Positions 9,331-19,382 are shown, counted from the stretch's first letter. The stretch is DNA of 64,000 bases from Caenispirillum bisanense (GCF_900230255.1 NZ_OCNJ01000014.1:31061-95060); one strand, 5' to 3'. Made by a program: numbers and translations. Notes: a model not told the origin generated them from the letters alone.

Positions 9331-10233
9331 TCAGGCCGGAACCAGGTCGTCGGCCACGCCCAACTTGGCGTCGGCGGCACGGCGCAGCAAGTACTCCCCA
9401 TAGCCGTTCTTGGCCAGCGGCGCGGCCAGGGCGGCCAGCGCGTCGGCGTCGATCCAGCCGTTGTAGAAGGCGATTTCCTCGGGCACGGCGATGCGCTGGC
9501 CCTGGCGCTTCTCGATGGTCTGCACGAAGGCCGCGCTTTCCACCAGGCTGTCGTGGGTGCCGGTGTCGAACCAGGCGAAGCCGCGGCCCAACTGCTCGAC
9601 CGCCAGGGCGCCGCGTTCGAGGTAGCGGTTGTTGACGTCGGTTATCTCCAGCTCGCCGCGGGCGCTCGGCCGGATGTCGGCGGCGATGTCGACCACGGCG
9701 TTGTCGTAGAAATAGAGGCCGGTGACGGCCCACGACGACTTGGGCTCCTTCGGTTTCTCCTCGATGGAGGTGGCGCGGCCGTCGCGGTCGAAGGCGACGA
9801 CGCCGTAGCGCTCCGGGTCGGTGACGCGGTAGCCGAACACCGTGGCGCCCTCGGCGCGGGCGGCGGCGGTGCGCAGCTTCTCGGTCAGGCCGTGGCCGTA
9901 GAAGATGTTGTCGCCGAGCACCAGCGCGCAGCGGTCGCCGCCGATGAAATCCTTGCCGATGACGAAGGCCTGGGCGAGGCCGTCGGGGCTCGGCTGCGCG
10001 GCGTAGGACAGCGAGATGCCCCACCGGCTGCCGTCGCCCAGCAGGTGCCGGAAGGCGGCCTGGTCGTGCGGCGTGGTGATGACCAGGATGTCGCGGATGC
10101 CCGCCAGCATGAGCGTCGACAGCGGGTAATAGATCATCGGCTTGTCGTAGACCGGCAGCAGCTGTTTGGACGTCGCCTGGGTGATGGGGTAGAGGCGCGT
10201 GCCGGAACCGCCGGCGAGGATGATCCCCTTCAT
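9331..10233 (-). CDS. rmlA: Glucose-1-phosphate thymidylyltransferase
   Basis: 300 residues, normal for RmlA. The enzyme makes dTDP-glucose from dTTP and glucose-1-phosphate, the first step to dTDP-L-rhamnose and other dTDP-sugars, in the cytoplasm. The nucleotide-binding signature [11 protein letters not shown] at residues 8-18, [20 protein letters not shown] and the EKP motif ([11 protein letters not shown]) are all present. The ATG at 10233 is fixed by that conserved N-terminus and a purine-rich site (AAGAAGAGAG); an in-frame ATG at 10335 would add 34 unrelated residues. It is the first gene of the minus-strand exopolysaccharide operon, which suggests a dTDP-sugar is a building block. rmlB, C and D are not in the window. 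Confidence 0.95.
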   Translation of the reverse strand: MKGIILAGGSGTRLYPITQATSKQLLPVYDKPMIYYPLSTLMLAGIRDILVITTPHDQAAFRHLLGDGSRWGISLSYAAQPSPDGLAQAFVIGKDFIGGDRCALVLGDNIFYGHGLTEKLRTAAARAEGATVFGYRVTDPERYGVVAFDRDGRATSIEEKPKEPKSSWAVTGLYFYDNAVVDIAADIRPSARGELEITDVNNRYLERGALAVEQLGRGFAWFDTGTHDSLVESAAFVQTIEKRQGQRIAVPEEIAFYNGWIDADALAALAAPLAKNGYGEYLLRRAADAKLGVADDLVPA

Positions 10234-10369
10234 GTGCTCTCTCTTCTTCCGTCTGTGCGTGATCGGCCGCCGCGAAACGGCCCGAGCAGGAACACCCGGC
10301 GCCGCCGGATCGTTCGTCGGCACCCCCTGTTGCACTGCAGCGAAGAAGGCGTAGGGCGGCCTCCACCGA

Positions 10370-10723
10370 TCAGTGCAGTTCGCGCCAGACGTCGGCGTAG
10401 GGGGCGGCGGCCGGCAGGTGGGCGATGGTGTCCTCGCACAGCCCGAACCGCGCCAGCAGCCGCATGGGGCCGGGCACGCTGTGGACCCACAGTTCGATGC
10501 GGCACAGGTAGTCGTAGCCGCGCTGGCTCAGCACCCAGCGCTCGATCGGCGCGCCGTCGTCGTGCATGGGCCAGATCAGGCCGTTGCGCTGCAGATAGTC
10601 GAAGGCGACGTAGGCGTAAGGGGCGCCGGGCAGGTGCGTCTGGAACGACAGCTCGCCGGCCCGCACGAGCTCGCACCCGCGCCGCAGGGAATCGAGACAG
10701 TCGTAGACGACGAGTTCGAACAT
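10370..10723 (-). CDS. Small hypothetical protein
   Basis: 117 residues; family not recognised. The sequence is regular and codon use matches its neighbours, so it is probably real. Visible features are an aromatic-rich soluble fold ([24 protein letters not shown]) and no signal peptide or membrane helix. An alternative ATG at 10735 would add four residues and has GGAG only 3 nt upstream. It is on the same strand as rmlA, but 136 bp separate them, so co-transcription is uncertain. Function is unknown. Confidence 0.6.
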   Translation of the reverse strand: MFELVVYDCLDSLRRGCELVRAGELSFQTHLPGAPYAYVAFDYLQRNGLIWPMHDDGAPIERWVLSQRGYDYLCRIELWVHSVPGPMRLLARFGLCEDTIAHLPAAAPYADVWRELH

Positions 10724-11039
10724 GGCGATCACCATCCGCTCCGTCGGACATGGAGGGCCGGCTCCCACGGAGTCAACGCCCGTACCGGATGCGGGTCGTC
10801 GGGCTATTTCTCCGGAAAGAAGACGTAGTGCAGGTGCGAGACGCTCGCGGCTTCCATTGCTGCCTGCGCAATCGTCCATCGCACAACCCGAAGACGGTTC
10901 TCGTAATCGTCATATCTTCTTGGTGGCGGCAAAGAATCGGCCTGGGCAATTGCTACGATGCGCGTTCGGGTTTACTTTCGGAGTAAGCCGCTCGACTCGG
11001 CCGGGCGGGTGGGCGCGATTGGGGAAGGGAATGGTCGCG
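10724..11039. other. Divergent intergenic region before the chemoreceptor
   Basis: About 316 bp between the small minus-strand gene and the chemoreceptor. It must hold both promoters. Short open frames cross it but have no credible start or family. The part at ~10890-10975 is locally less GC-rich (TCGTCATATCTTC, GCAATTGCTACGATG) and is the likeliest promoter area for the chemoreceptor. No clear sigma-28 or sigma-54 element could be fixed. Confidence 0.5.
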
Positions 11040-13409
11040 ATGAAAACCCTCAGCATCGGAAACAAGATCCTGCTCGCCTGTACCGTCGTCGTGGTGACGG
11101 CGGTCGGTGCCTTCGCGGTCTACTTCGATCAGCGACAAGCCGACGAGATCACGCGGTCTCTGCAATCGACGGTCCGCCAGAGCGGTGCCCTCGCCACCGA
11201 TGCGCTGGCCAACTGGCTGAACCAGCGTCTGGCGCTGGTCGAGAACCTGGCCGACGACGTGGCCCGCGACCCCGCGCCGGAGGCGGTGCGCCAGCTCATC
11301 GACCGGCCGACCATGGCATCGCGCTTCATGTTCAGCTATTTCGGCAGCCGCGACGGCGGCATGTACATGTATCCGCCTGAGGAACTGCCGGCCGACTACG
11401 ACCCGCGCAGCCGGCCGTGGTACCAGGACGCCCAGCGCACCGGCTCCAGCACCATCACCGAGCCCTACGTCGACGCCTCCACCGGCAAGCTGATCGTCAC
11501 CGCCACCGCGCCGGTCGGCAAGGGCGCCGACGCCGCCGGCGTGGTGGGCGGCGACATCGGCCTCGACGCCATCGTCGACCTGGTGCGCGGCATCGACCTC
11601 GGCGGCATCGGCCACGGCTTCCTGGTCAACGGCGAGGGCACGGTGCTCATCCACCCCGACCAGGGCCTGACCATGAAGCCGCTGGCGGAGGCCTTCCCCG
11701 GCGCCGGCCTGTCGCCCACCGCCGGCGACGTGCTTCGCGAGGCCGGGCCGGACCGGCTGGTCGCCTTCGTGCCGGTGACCGGGCTGCCGGGCGTGACGTG
11801 GTTCCTCGGCCTGTCCATCGACCGCGACGCCGCCTTCGCACCGCTGGCCGGCTTCCGCACCACCATGGTGGTGACGACGCTGCTGCTGCTGACGGCGATC
11901 ATCGGGCTGGTCGGCTACATGATCCACCGCCTGGTCGCCAGGCCGGTGATGGCCATGACCGGCGTCATGGGCCAACTCGCCGACGGCAACCTGGAGGTCG
12001 CCGTGCCCTATGCCGAGCGCCGCGACGAGATCGGTCGTATGGCCAGTTCCGTCAGCCACTTCAAGGAACAGCTGATCCGCGTCCGCCAGATGGAGAAGGA
12101 GAAGGTGGAGGAGGTCGTGCGCGCCGAGACGCACCGCAAGGCCGCCCTCAGCAAGCTGGTCGGCAGCCTGGAGGCGACGGTCGGCGAGGTGGCCCACGAA
12201 CTCACCGGCGCCGCCGGCGCCATGCACCAGTCCGCCAACGACATGGCGGCGGTCGCCCAGCGCACCAGCGCCCAGGCCACCACCGTGAGCGCGGCGGCGG
12301 AGGAAGCTTCGGTCAACGTGCAGACGGTGGCCTCGGCGGCCGACGAGCTGTCCGCCTCCAGCGCCGACATCGGCCGTCAGGTCGCGGTGTCGCGCGAGAT
12401 CGCCGCCCAGGCCGACCGCGAGGCCAAGGCGACGTCGCAGGCCGTGGAAGCCCTGTCCGACGACGTGGCGAAGATCGGCGACGTCATCAACCTCATCAAC
12501 GACATCGCCAGCCAGACCAACCTGCTGGCCCTGAACGCGACCATCGAGGCGGCGCGCGCCGGCGAGGCGGGCAAGGGCTTCGCGGTCGTCGCCAACGAGG
12601 TCAAGAGCCTCGCCAACCAGACCGCACGCGCCACCGAACAGATCTCCGGCAGCATCGAGTCCGTGCAGGCCGGCACGCGCCGCGCGGTGGAGGCCATCCA
12701 GTCCATCAACAAGGTCATCGACCGCATGTCGGAAATCTCGGTCGCCGTCTCGGCGGCGGTGGAGGAGCAGAACGCCGCGACGGCGGAAATCGCCCGCAGC
12801 GTCGACCAGACCTCGCAGGGCACCAAGGAGGTGTCGCGCAGCATCGTGCAGGTGGAAACGGCCGCCGCCGAAACCGGCACCGCCGCCGGCCGCATCGCCG
12901 ATTCCTCCAGCGATCTGTCGCGTCAGGCCGGCCGCCTGAAGGACGAGGTGACCCGCTTCATCGCCCAGGTCCGCGCCGACAAGGCCGACATCAAGCTGCT
13001 GGAGTGGACCGACGACATGATCATCGGGGTGCACGCCATCGACGAGCACCACCGCGCCATCATCCAGGAACTGAACCGCTTCGCCGGCGAGATGCTGCAC
13101 GGCGACGGCCGCGCCGCCGCCAGGACCATGTTCGCCAAGATGAAGGCGGAAATGGCCAAGCACTTCAGCGAGGAAGAGGCCGAGATGACGGCCAAGGGCT
13201 ATGCCGGCCTCGCCGAACACCGGCGCCAGCACCAGGACCTGCTCGAGCGCATGGCGCGGTTCGACGGCGACCTCGAGGGCGACGACCCGGCGGCGGTCAA
13301 CGCCTTCTTCGAGTACACGGCCGACTGGCTGAAGTTCCACATCCAGAAGTCCGACCGTCCCTTCGTGGAGTTCGCCCGCGGCGGCAAGGGCCTGCGCCGC
13401 GTCGCCTGA
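11040..13409 (+). CDS. Methyl-accepting chemotaxis protein with C-terminal hemerythrin domain
   Basis: 789 residues. In order: membrane helix (~11-33), periplasmic Cache-type sensor (~35-270; [18 protein letters not shown] is typical of dCache_1), second membrane helix (~275-300), HAMP (~300-355), signalling domain (~400-640, hairpin tip [28 protein letters not shown]) and a hemerythrin-like domain (~655-775). The hemerythrin di-iron ligands look intact: H665 in [24 protein letters not shown] and [10 protein letters not shown]. The hemerythrin tail would sit in the cytoplasm and probably senses oxygen, so the receptor may combine a periplasmic ligand with an aerotaxis signal, as DcrH does. 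An ATG at 11031 is an alternative start (three extra residues). No che genes are near. Confidence 0.93.
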   Translation: MKTLSIGNKILLACTVVVVTAVGAFAVYFDQRQADEITRSLQSTVRQSGALATDALANWLNQRLALVENLADDVARDPAPEAVRQLIDRPTMASRFMFSYFGSRDGGMYMYPPEELPADYDPRSRPWYQDAQRTGSSTITEPYVDASTGKLIVTATAPVGKGADAAGVVGGDIGLDAIVDLVRGIDLGGIGHGFLVNGEGTVLIHPDQGLTMKPLAEAFPGAGLSPTAGDVLREAGPDRLVAFVPVTGLPGVTWFLGLSIDRDAAFAPLAGFRTTMVVTTLLLLTAIIGLVGYMIHRLVARPVMAMTGVMGQLADGNLEVAVPYAERRDEIGRMASSVSHFKEQLIRVRQMEKEKVEEVVRAETHRKAALSKLVGSLEATVGEVAHELTGAAGAMHQSANDMAAVAQRTSAQATTVSAAAEEASVNVQTVASAADELSASSADIGRQVAVSREIAAQADREAKATSQAVEALSDDVAKIGDVINLINDIASQTNLLALNATIEAARAGEAGKGFAVVANEVKSLANQTARATEQISGSIESVQAGTRRAVEAIQSINKVIDRMSEISVAVSAAVEEQNAATAEIARSVDQTSQGTKEVSRSIVQVETAAAETGTAAGRIADSSSDLSRQAGRLKDEVTRFIAQVRADKADIKLLEWTDDMIIGVHAIDEHHRAIIQELNRFAGEMLHGDGRAAARTMFAKMKAEMAKHFSEEEAEMTAKGYAGLAEHRRQHQDLLERMARFDGDLEGDDPAAVNAFFEYTADWLKFHIQKSDRPFVEFARGGKGLRRVA

Positions 13410-13422
13410 CGGCGGCGGTTAC

Positions 13423-13477
13423 CACAAACGGCACCGCAGGCCGCACCCGAACGCCGGGTGCGGCCTGTGCGTTTGTG
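13423..13477 (+). terminator. Long hairpin terminator after the chemoreceptor
   Basis: A 13-bp perfect GC-rich stem (CAGGCCGCACCCG / CGGGTGCGGCCTG, 5-nt loop) extends through a small bulge into CACAAACG / CGTTTGTG. It lies 13 nt after the receptor stop codon. The T-tract is short (TTTGT), so it may be a weak terminator or an mRNA-stabilising hairpin. Confidence 0.6.
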
Positions 13478-13512
13478 AGCATCCTCGCCACAGCCGCAAC
13501 GGGAGCCGCGCC

Positions 13513-14040
13513 ATGACCGAAGCCGCCGAGGCCGCCGTCGATCTGGACCGCGACGGGTTCGTCCGCCAGCTGGTCAGCCAGCTCGCGGCGACCCTGGAGG
13601 ACGTCGTCGGGCTGGAGGGGGCGGCCGGCTACATCAGCGTCGTCGGCGCCGCCATGGGCCGCGACATCGACGCCCGGTACAAGCTCGCGCTCGGCACCGA
13701 CCGCCTGGACCGCCGCCAGGTGGCGGACGTGCTGGTGGACCTGAAGCGGCGCATCCACGGCGACTTCTACGTGGTGGAGGAGGACGAAATCAGGATCGTC
13801 TTCGGCAACCGCGCCTGTCCTTTCGGCGACCGCGTGGTCGGCCGCCCGTCGCTGTGCATGATGACGTCCAACGTGTTCGGCTACATCGCCGCCGAGAACC
13901 AGGGCTACGCCCGCATCGAGCTGACGGAGACCATCGCCCGCGGCCATGCCGGGTGCCGAGTGGTCGTCCACCTGGTCCCGGAGGACGATCCCGACCCCGA
14001 CGCCCGCGAGTATTTCGGGCCACCCGCCGATGAGCGATGA
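13513..14040 (+). CDS. Methanogen-output-domain (MetOD1) sensor protein
   Basis: 175 residues, soluble. The fold resembles 'methanogen output domain 1' proteins: helical start ([23 protein letters not shown]), a central RACPFGD segment with Cys, a second Cys in [18 protein letters not shown], and a C-terminal strand (CRVVVHLVP). Such domains act as sensory or output modules of signalling proteins. The stop overlaps the start of the histidine kinase gene by 11 nt, so the two are translated together and this protein is probably the input subunit of that kinase. The ligand is unknown; the conserved Cys residues suggest a redox, metal or haem-type cue, but that is only inference. Confidence 0.75.
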   Translation: MTEAAEAAVDLDRDGFVRQLVSQLAATLEDVVGLEGAAGYISVVGAAMGRDIDARYKLALGTDRLDRRQVADVLVDLKRRIHGDFYVVEEDEIRIVFGNRACPFGDRVVGRPSLCMMTSNVFGYIAAENQGYARIELTETIARGHAGCRVVVHLVPEDDPDPDAREYFGPPADER

Positions 14041-15073
14041 CGTCCGCCTGCTGGACGCCCTGGACGAACCCGCCCTGCTGCTGACCGCCGCGGGGCTCGT
14101 TCATCACGCCAACGCCGCCGCCCGCCGCTTCTTCCGTGACAGCGGCGTGGCGCCGCCGGAGGGCAGGCCGCTCGCCTCCCTGGTGCTGACGCCGCCGGAC
14201 CGGCTGCAGCCCATGCTCGACGGTTTCGCGCGCTCAGGCCGGCCGCTGGTGGGCAGCGTCGAGTTCCGCGGCCCGCAGGACGCCCCGCTCACCTGCCCGG
14301 TGCGGGGCTGCCGCGTGACCCTCCGCGCCACGCCGTGGCTGCTGCTGCGCCTGCAGGTGGCGGAGGCGATGCGCTTCCGGGCGCTGACCGAGACCACCGT
14401 GCGCCTCAACGCCGAACTGGCCGAGAACAAGCGCATCCGCCGCCGCCTGGAGGCCGCCTTGGCCGAGAAGGAGGTGCTGCTGCGCGAGCTGAACCACCGG
14501 GTGAAGAACAACCTGCAGATCCTGCAAGGCATCCTCGGCCTGTCGGAGCGGTCGGCGACCGACGACCGGGTGCGGCTGTCGCTGGCGGCGGTGCGTCAGC
14601 GGGTGGAAGCCATGGGCGTGGTGCAGCGCCTGCTCTACCACCGCGGCGACGTGACGCGGCTCGACGGGCCGGAGTTCCTCGAAAACCTGGTCGGCGGTGC
14701 CGTCAACGCCTTCGGCCGCCCCCACATCACCATCGACACCGCCTCCGAGCCGGTGGAGATCAGCGCCCAGGCGGCCTTTCTCATCGGCCTGGTGGTCAAC
14801 GAACTGCTGGTCAACGCCCTGAAGTACGCCTTCCCCGATCGCACCACCGGGCGCATCGCCGTGCGCCTCGCCCTGCTGGCCGACGGCCGCGGCCTGTTGC
14901 GCCTGCAGGTGGAAGACGACGGCATCGGCTTGAAATCGTCGCCGGCCACCGGAACCGGGCTCGTTCTCGTGCGTCGTCTGGTGGGAGCGGCCGGTGGAAC
15001 GTTCGAGATGCACGTCGATGGGGGTACGCGGTGTACCGTCGTCTTCCGCGATCCGTCGGCCGTCGCGAAATGA
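14030..15073 (+). CDS. HWE/HisKA_2-type sensor histidine kinase
   Basis: 347 residues, cytoplasmic. A PAS-like N-terminus (~8-110, [21 protein letters not shown]) and a short coiled coil (~115-150) lead to a HisKA_2 dimerisation domain. The phospho-acceptor is His156 in [13 protein letters not shown]. The HATPase domain shows the N box [15 protein letters not shown] and a G box ([20 protein letters not shown]). This kinase family is typical of alphaproteobacteria (general stress and light responses). The ATG at 14030 lies within the last codons of the MetOD1 gene. The partner response regulator follows 14 nt later, making a three-gene signalling operon. Confidence 0.9.
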   Translation: MSDDVRLLDALDEPALLLTAAGLVHHANAAARRFFRDSGVAPPEGRPLASLVLTPPDRLQPMLDGFARSGRPLVGSVEFRGPQDAPLTCPVRGCRVTLRATPWLLLRLQVAEAMRFRALTETTVRLNAELAENKRIRRRLEAALAEKEVLLRELNHRVKNNLQILQGILGLSERSATDDRVRLSLAAVRQRVEAMGVVQRLLYHRGDVTRLDGPEFLENLVGGAVNAFGRPHITIDTASEPVEISAQAAFLIGLVVNELLVNALKYAFPDRTTGRIAVRLALLADGRGLLRLQVEDDGIGLKSSPATGTGLVLVRRLVGAAGGTFEMHVDGGTRCTVVFRDPSAVAK

Positions 15074-15087
15074 GGAGGTGGTTCGGG

Positions 15088-15585
15088 ATGCAGAGCGCGG
15101 GCGTGGAGAACGGTGACGTCGTCGGCAGCGCGGGACGGATGCCCTCCGTCGGGCCGGTCTTCGCCGGCCCCGATCGGGCCCGCGGCCGCTACGCCGGCGA
15201 GGCGGCGCCGCGGGTGCTGGTGTGCGAGGACGACTGGCTGATCGCCATGACCATCGAGGACGTGCTCTCCGACGCCGGCGTGGGCGTGGTGGGCATCGCG
15301 CCCGATGCCGAGACGGCCCTGGCCCTGCTGGAAGACGAGCAGCCGGACTTCGTGCTCATGGACATCCGGCTGCAGGGCGGCGACGACGGCATCGCGCTCG
15401 CCGCCCGCCTGTGGCGCGACCACGGCCTGCGCAGCCTGTTCGTGTCCGGCAACATCGACGACGGCGCCCGCCGCGCCGCCGGCCCGGCCCGGCCGCTCGG
15501 GTTCCTGAGCAAGCCCTTCTCGCCGGAGGAACTCCTGGCTGCCGTCAAGGGGGCCGATCCGCAAAGCGGCGGGCAGCCCTCGTGA
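15088..15585 (+). CDS. Single-domain response regulator
   Basis: 165 residues. An unstructured ~40-residue N-terminus is followed by one receiver domain. Acidic residues E47-D48-D49, phospho-acceptor D92 (VLMDIRLQG), a Ser in LFVSGN and the conserved K in FLSKPF are present, and there is no output domain. It probably relays phosphate from the HWE kinase just upstream to another protein. The ATG at 15088 has an excellent GAGGAGG 9 nt upstream; an ATG at 15070 in the same frame overlaps the kinase stop and lacks such a site. It converges on the ECF41 sigma gene with 7 nt between stops. Confidence 0.88.
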   Translation: MQSAGVENGDVVGSAGRMPSVGPVFAGPDRARGRYAGEAAPRVLVCEDDWLIAMTIEDVLSDAGVGVVGIAPDAETALALLEDEQPDFVLMDIRLQGGDDGIALAARLWRDHGLRSLFVSGNIDDGARRAAGPARPLGFLSKPFSPEELLAAVKGADPQSGGQPS

Positions 15586-15592
15586 CGGCCGG

Positions 15593-16507
15593 TCAGCCCT
15601 CCCACAGGCGGGCCAGCTTGTCCGGGTTGCGGACGATGTAGACCGCCGTCACCCGCCCGTCGACCACTTCCACCGCCGTCGCCTGGCGGGTGCCGTCGGC
15701 TTCCACCGTCAGGCGCGCCGGCAGGCCGTTGAGGCGGCAGGCGCGTTCCTCGCGCGGCGGGGCGCTGGTCGGCTTGCGGGCGAGGCCGGCGAAGAAGCGC
15801 AGCACCTTGGCGCCCCCGCGGATGATGTTGAGCGCCGCCACCTTGCGGCCGCCGCCGTCGGTGTGCAGCGTCGCCTCCGCCGCCAGCAGGCGGGCGAGGG
15901 CGGCCGTGTCGCCGCTGCGGGCGGCCGAGAGGAAGGCCTCCGCCACCGCTTCGCCGGTGGCGTCGGGCACGGCGTAGCGCGGCCGCTCCGCCGCCACGTG
16001 GGCACGGGCGCGGCGGGCGAGCTGGCGGCAGGTGTCCTCGCTGCGGCCGAGGGTGCGGGCAACCTCGTCGAACGGCACGTCGAACACGTCGTGCAGGATG
16101 AAGGCGGCGCGCTCCAGCGGCGACAGCCGCTCCAGCGCCAGCATGAGGGCGAAGGTGACCTCGCCCGCCAGCTTTTCCGCCGGCAGGGTGTGCAGCGCCG
16201 GGTCCTCCAGCACGGGTTCCGGCAGCCAGGGGCCGACGTAGACCTCCCGCCGCCGCCGCGCCTGCTTCAGCCGGTCGAGGCAGAGCCGGGTGACGATGCT
16301 GGACAGGTAGGCGCGCGGCGTCTCCACCACGGTGGCGGCTGCGGTGGCGTTGCGCCACCGCAGCCAGGCGTCCTGCACCACGTCCTCGGCATCCATGAGC
16401 GAGCCGAGCAGGCGATAGGCGAGGCCCTTCAGCCGGCCGCGTTCGGCCTCGAAGTCGAAGCCGTCGAGGGTCGTGGGGGCGACGCCCGTGTCCGCCTCAG
16501 GCGGCAT
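15593..16507 (-). CDS. ECF41-family RNA polymerase sigma factor (SigJ-like)
   Basis: 304 residues, the length of ECF41 sigma factors. Region 2 (~22-95: YRLLGSLMDAEDVVQDAWLRW) and region 4 (~125-175: LSPLERAAFILHDVFDVPFDEVA) precede a fused SnoaL-like C-terminal domain (~185-300). The two ECF41 motifs DGGG(R)K and NPDKL are visible in that extension, which in this family acts as a built-in regulator in place of an anti-sigma factor. The start overlaps the upstream CMD-family gene by 11 nt, the standard ECF41 gene pair. A promoter-like element fitting ECF41 lies upstream of the pair (17001-17027), so autoregulation is likely. Confidence 0.92.
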   Translation of the reverse strand: MPPEADTGVAPTTLDGFDFEAERGRLKGLAYRLLGSLMDAEDVVQDAWLRWRNATAAATVVETPRAYLSSIVTRLCLDRLKQARRRREVYVGPWLPEPVLEDPALHTLPAEKLAGEVTFALMLALERLSPLERAAFILHDVFDVPFDEVARTLGRSEDTCRQLARRARAHVAAERPRYAVPDATGEAVAEAFLSAARSGDTAALARLLAAEATLHTDGGGRKVAALNIIRGGAKVLRFFAGLARKPTSAPPREERACRLNGLPARLTVEADGTRQATAVEVVDGRVTAVYIVRNPDKLARLWEG

Positions 16508-16958
16508 CGCTCGCCGTCTCCACCGGGTGGATGCTGCGGAAGCCGACAGAGAGGCGGTTCCACCCGTTGATGGTGACGATCATCATGGTGAGCTTCACGA
16601 TCTCCTCCTCGGTGAAGTGACGGCCGAGTTCGTCGTACACATCATCGGGCGCGTGGGTCTGGCTGACCAGGGTCAATGCCTCGGTCCAGGCCAGGGCCGC
16701 CCGCTCGCGCGGGGAGAACAGCGGCGATTCCGGCCACGCCGCCAGCAGGTGCATGCGGTCGTCGGTCTCGCCGTGGGCGCGGGCCTCGTTGGTGTGCATA
16801 TGGATGCAGAAGGCGCAGCCGTTGATCTGCGAGGCGCGGATCTTCACCAGCTCGTAGAGGCTGTGGTCGAGCCCGCTGGCGCGGCAGGCCTTCTCCATCT
16901 CGAGCATGGGCTGCAGGGCCTTGGGCGCGACGCCGAAGTAGTTCATGCGGGGCTGCAT
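16497..16958 (-). CDS. Carboxymuconolactone decarboxylase / AhpD-family protein (ECF41 partner)
   Basis: 153 residues. The AhpD-like redox motif is visible: Cys48-x-x-Cys51 with His55 (NGCAFCIHMHTNEAR). Proteins of this family next to ECF41 sigma genes are the usual target of the sigma factor and probably act as peroxidatic or thiol oxidoreductases; the substrate is unknown. It is the first gene of the operon and overlaps the sigma gene by 11 nt. The ATG at 16958 lies 43 nt from the -10 part of the proposed ECF41 promoter. Confidence 0.9.
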   Translation of the reverse strand: MQPRMNYFGVAPKALQPMLEMEKACRASGLDHSLYELVKIRASQINGCAFCIHMHTNEARAHGETDDRMHLLAAWPESPLFSPRERAALAWTEALTLVSQTHAPDDVYDELGRHFTEEEIVKLTMMIVTINGWNRLSVGFRSIHPVETASDAA

Positions 16959-17000
16959 TGGGGTGTGTCTCCCGTGTGTGCTGTGGGGTTGCAGCAGGAA

Positions 17001-17027
17001 GACGAGGCGGCGTGCCCCCGCGTGACA
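17001..17027 (-). promoter_or_regulatory. Candidate ECF41-dependent promoter
   Basis: On the minus strand the sequence reads TGTCACG, then 16 nt, then CGTC, ahead of the CMD-ECF41 gene pair. The ECF41 consensus as I recall it is TGTCACA-N16-CGTC, so one base differs and the spacer is exact. It overlaps the hairpin at 17006-17034. Confidence 0.7.
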
Positions 17028-17034
17028 CGCCGCC
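17006..17034 (-). terminator. Hairpin after hutG
   Basis: A 9-bp perfect stem (GGCGGCGTG / CACGCCGCC) begins 9 nt past the hutG stop codon. On the minus strand no T-run follows; a T-run (TTTTTT) is on the plus-strand side. It may end hutG transcripts, but the same bases also carry the ECF41-like promoter, so its role is uncertain. Confidence 0.4.
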
Positions 17035-17043
17035 GAACTTTTT

Positions 17044-17847
17044 TCATCCCCAGGCCGCCATCACCTCCAGCAGCCGCCGCAGATGCGGGCGCAGGCGGTC
17101 GGCGCGGTCGGGCAGGTAGGCGAAGGGCGGGCCGCTTTCGTCCATGTAGCGGTCCTGCGCCAGCTCCATCTGCACGGCATAGACGCCTTCGGCCGGGCGG
17201 CCGTAGTGGCGGGTGATGTGGCCGCCGACGAAACGGCCGTCGACCACGCCGGTGAAGCCGTCGTCCTCGGCCTCGGCGATCACCGCCGCCAGTTTCAACC
17301 GCAGCGGCTCGGGGCAGGAAGTGCCGCGGGCGGTGCCGAGGTTGAGGTCGGCCAGCCGCCCCTCGAACAGCCGCGGCACCTGCGAGCGGATGGAATGGGC
17401 GTCGTAGAGCAGCGCCCGGCCGTGGCGTGCCTTCACCCGGGCGATCTCCGCCGCCAGGGTGTCGTGGTAGGGCCGCCAGTAGCGATCTACCCGCGCCGCC
17501 ACCTCGTCGGCGTCCGGTTCGGCGCCGTCGCGGTAGAGGGGGCTGCCGTCGAACAGGGTGGTCGGGCAGAGGCCCGTGGTGGCCTGGCCGGGATAGAGGC
17601 TCTCGCCGGTGGACGGCCGGTTGAGGTCGACCACGTAGCGCGAGTAGCGCGCGGCGACGATGGTGGCGCCCAGCTCGACGGCGAAGTCGTAGAGCCGCGG
17701 CACGTGCCAGTCGGTGTCACGCAGGGTCAGGGCTTCGTCGGTCAGGCGGTCGGCAAGGCCGGGCGCCAGCTCCGTCCCGCAATGGGGGATGCTGAGCACC
17801 AGCGGCCCGTCGCCGCGCACCAGGGTGTAGACGTCGCCGTCGGTCAT
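17044..17847 (-). CDS. hutG: N-formylglutamate deformylase
   Basis: 267 residues of the N-formylglutamate amidohydrolase family. It hydrolyses N-formyl-L-glutamate to glutamate and formate, the last step of the five-step Hut pathway that starts with formimidoylglutamate deiminase. IPHCGTEL near the start, [14 protein letters not shown] and [16 protein letters not shown] are conserved metal- and substrate-site segments. The ATG at 17847 has GGAGGAGA 5 nt upstream and overlaps the end of hutH by 4 nt. It is last in the hutF-hutH-hutG operon, consistent with hutF supplying its substrate. Confidence 0.95.
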   Translation of the reverse strand: MTDGDVYTLVRGDGPLVLSIPHCGTELAPGLADRLTDEALTLRDTDWHVPRLYDFAVELGATIVAARYSRYVVDLNRPSTGESLYPGQATTGLCPTTLFDGSPLYRDGAEPDADEVAARVDRYWRPYHDTLAAEIARVKARHGRALLYDAHSIRSQVPRLFEGRLADLNLGTARGTSCPEPLRLKLAAVIAEAEDDGFTGVVDGRFVGGHITRHYGRPAEGVYAVQMELAQDRYMDESGPPFAYLPDRADRLRPHLRRLLEVMAAWG

Positions 17848-19382
17848 GGCGTCTCCTCCAGGGTGAGGGGCACGAAGGCTCTCAGCCCGCCGCCGCGCAC
17901 CAGGGCGCCGACGGCTTGCAGATCGGGCGCGAAGTAGCGGTCGACCTCGTAGCGCGGCACGCGGGCGCGGACGACCGCCAGCGCGTCCTCCAGCCGCGCG
18001 GACGTGCGCAGCGGCCGGTGGAACTCCAGCCCCTGCGCCGCCGCCAGCAGCTCGATGCCGACGATGTCGGCCACGTTGCCGGCGATGTCGGCGAGGCGGC
18101 GGGCCGCGAAGGTGGCCATGCTGACGTGGTCCTCCTGGTTGGCGCTGGTCGGCAGGCTGTCGACGCTGGCCGGGTGGGCGAGGGTCTTGTTCTCGCTCGC
18201 CAGCGCCGCCGCCGTGACATGGGCGATCATGAACCCGGAATTCAACCCCGGCTCCGCCACCAGGAAGGGCGGCAGGCCGCTGATGGAGGCGTCGATGAGC
18301 ATGGCGATGCGCCGTTCCGCCAGCGCCCCGATCTCCGACGCCGCGATGGCAAGCTGGTCGGCGGCCATGGCGACCGGCTCGGCGTGGAAGTTGCCGCCCG
18401 AGATGACCTCGCCGGTGTCGGTCAGCACCAGCGGGTTGTCGGTCACGCCGTTGGCCTCGATGCACAGCGTGCGGGCGGCCATGCGCATCTGGTCGAGGAT
18501 GGCGCCCATGACCTGCGGCTGGCAGCGCAGGGAATAGGGGTCCTGCACGCGGTCGCAGGCGTCGCCCTGGTGGCTGGCATTGAGCGGGCTGCCGGCCAGC
18601 ATGGCGCGGAAGGCGCCGGCGACGGCGATCTGCCCCGGCTGGCCGCGCAGGGCGGAGATGCGGGCGTCGAAGGGCTTGTGGCTGCCCTTCACCGCTTCCA
18701 CCGACAGCGCGCCGGAGACCATGGCGGCGGCGAAGCAGCGCTCGATCTCGAACAGCCCGGCGAGCGCCAGCGCCGTCGAGACCTGGGTGCCGTTGATGAG
18801 CGCGAGCCCTTCCTTTGCCTTCAGGTCGAAGGGGTCGAGGCCGGCGGCGGCGAGGCCCTCGGCGGCGGGCACGATGGCGCCGTTCAGCCGCACCTCGCCG
18901 ATGCCGAGCAGCACGCCGGTCATGTGGGCGAGCGGCGCCAGATCGCCCGAGGCGCCGACCGAGCCCTTGGCCGGGATCACCGGCAGGGCACCGGCGGAGT
19001 AGAGCCGCAGCAGGGCTTCCACCAGCTCCGGCCGCACGCCGGAGGCGCCGACGCAGAGGCTCGCCACCTTCGACGCCAGGATGAGGCGCACGACGCCGTC
19101 CGCCATGGGCGCGCCGACGCCCGTCGCGTGCGACAGGATCAGGTTGCGCTGCAGGCGGTCGAGGTCTTCCGGGGCGATGCGGCTCTGCGCCAGCTTGCCG
19201 AAGCCGGTGTTGATGCCATAGACGGCGGTGTCGCTGGCGGCGATGCGCTCCACCAGGGCGCGCGAGGCGGCCATGCGATCGTGGGCGTCGGGTGGCAGTG
19301 TCAGCGGCACCGCGTCGAAGTAGATGCGGCGCAGGACGTCGAGGGTGAGACCGCCGGGGACGAGGGTGATGCTGTCGGTCAC
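17844..19382 (-). CDS. hutH: Histidine ammonia-lyase
   Basis: 512 residues, normal for HutH. It deaminates L-histidine to urocanate in the cytoplasm. The MIO cofactor triad A144-S145-G146 lies in [14 protein letters not shown], and the YGINTGFG active-site segment is at residues ~55-62. The start is GTG at 19382: its GTGA overlaps the hutF stop, and the protein then begins [10 protein letters not shown] as in relatives. Upstream open sequence belongs to an unused frame across hutF. It is the middle gene of the minus-strand hut operon. Confidence 0.96.
   Translation of the reverse strand: MTDSITLVPGGLTLDVLRRIYFDAVPLTLPPDAHDRMAASRALVERIAASDTAVYGINTGFGKLAQSRIAPEDLDRLQRNLILSHATGVGAPMADGVVRLILASKVASLCVGASGVRPELVEALLRLYSAGALPVIPAKGSVGASGDLAPLAHMTGVLLGIGEVRLNGAIVPAAEGLAAAGLDPFDLKAKEGLALINGTQVSTALALAGLFEIERCFAAAMVSGALSVEAVKGSHKPFDARISALRGQPGQIAVAGAFRAMLAGSPLNASHQGDACDRVQDPYSLRCQPQVMGAILDQMRMAARTLCIEANGVTDNPLVLTDTGEVISGGNFHAEPVAMAADQLAIAASEIGALAERRIAMLIDASISGLPPFLVAEPGLNSGFMIAHVTAAALASENKTLAHPASVDSLPTSANQEDHVSMATFAARRLADIAGNVADIVGIELLAAAQGLEFHRPLRTSARLEDALAVVRARVPRYEVDRYFAPDLQAVGALVRGGGLRAFVPLTLEETP

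Noticed and set aside
10860..11000. Sigma-54 or sigma-28 promoter for the chemoreceptor
   Set aside because: A partial GG...GC match was seen but the spacing is off by one, and no flagellar consensus fits.
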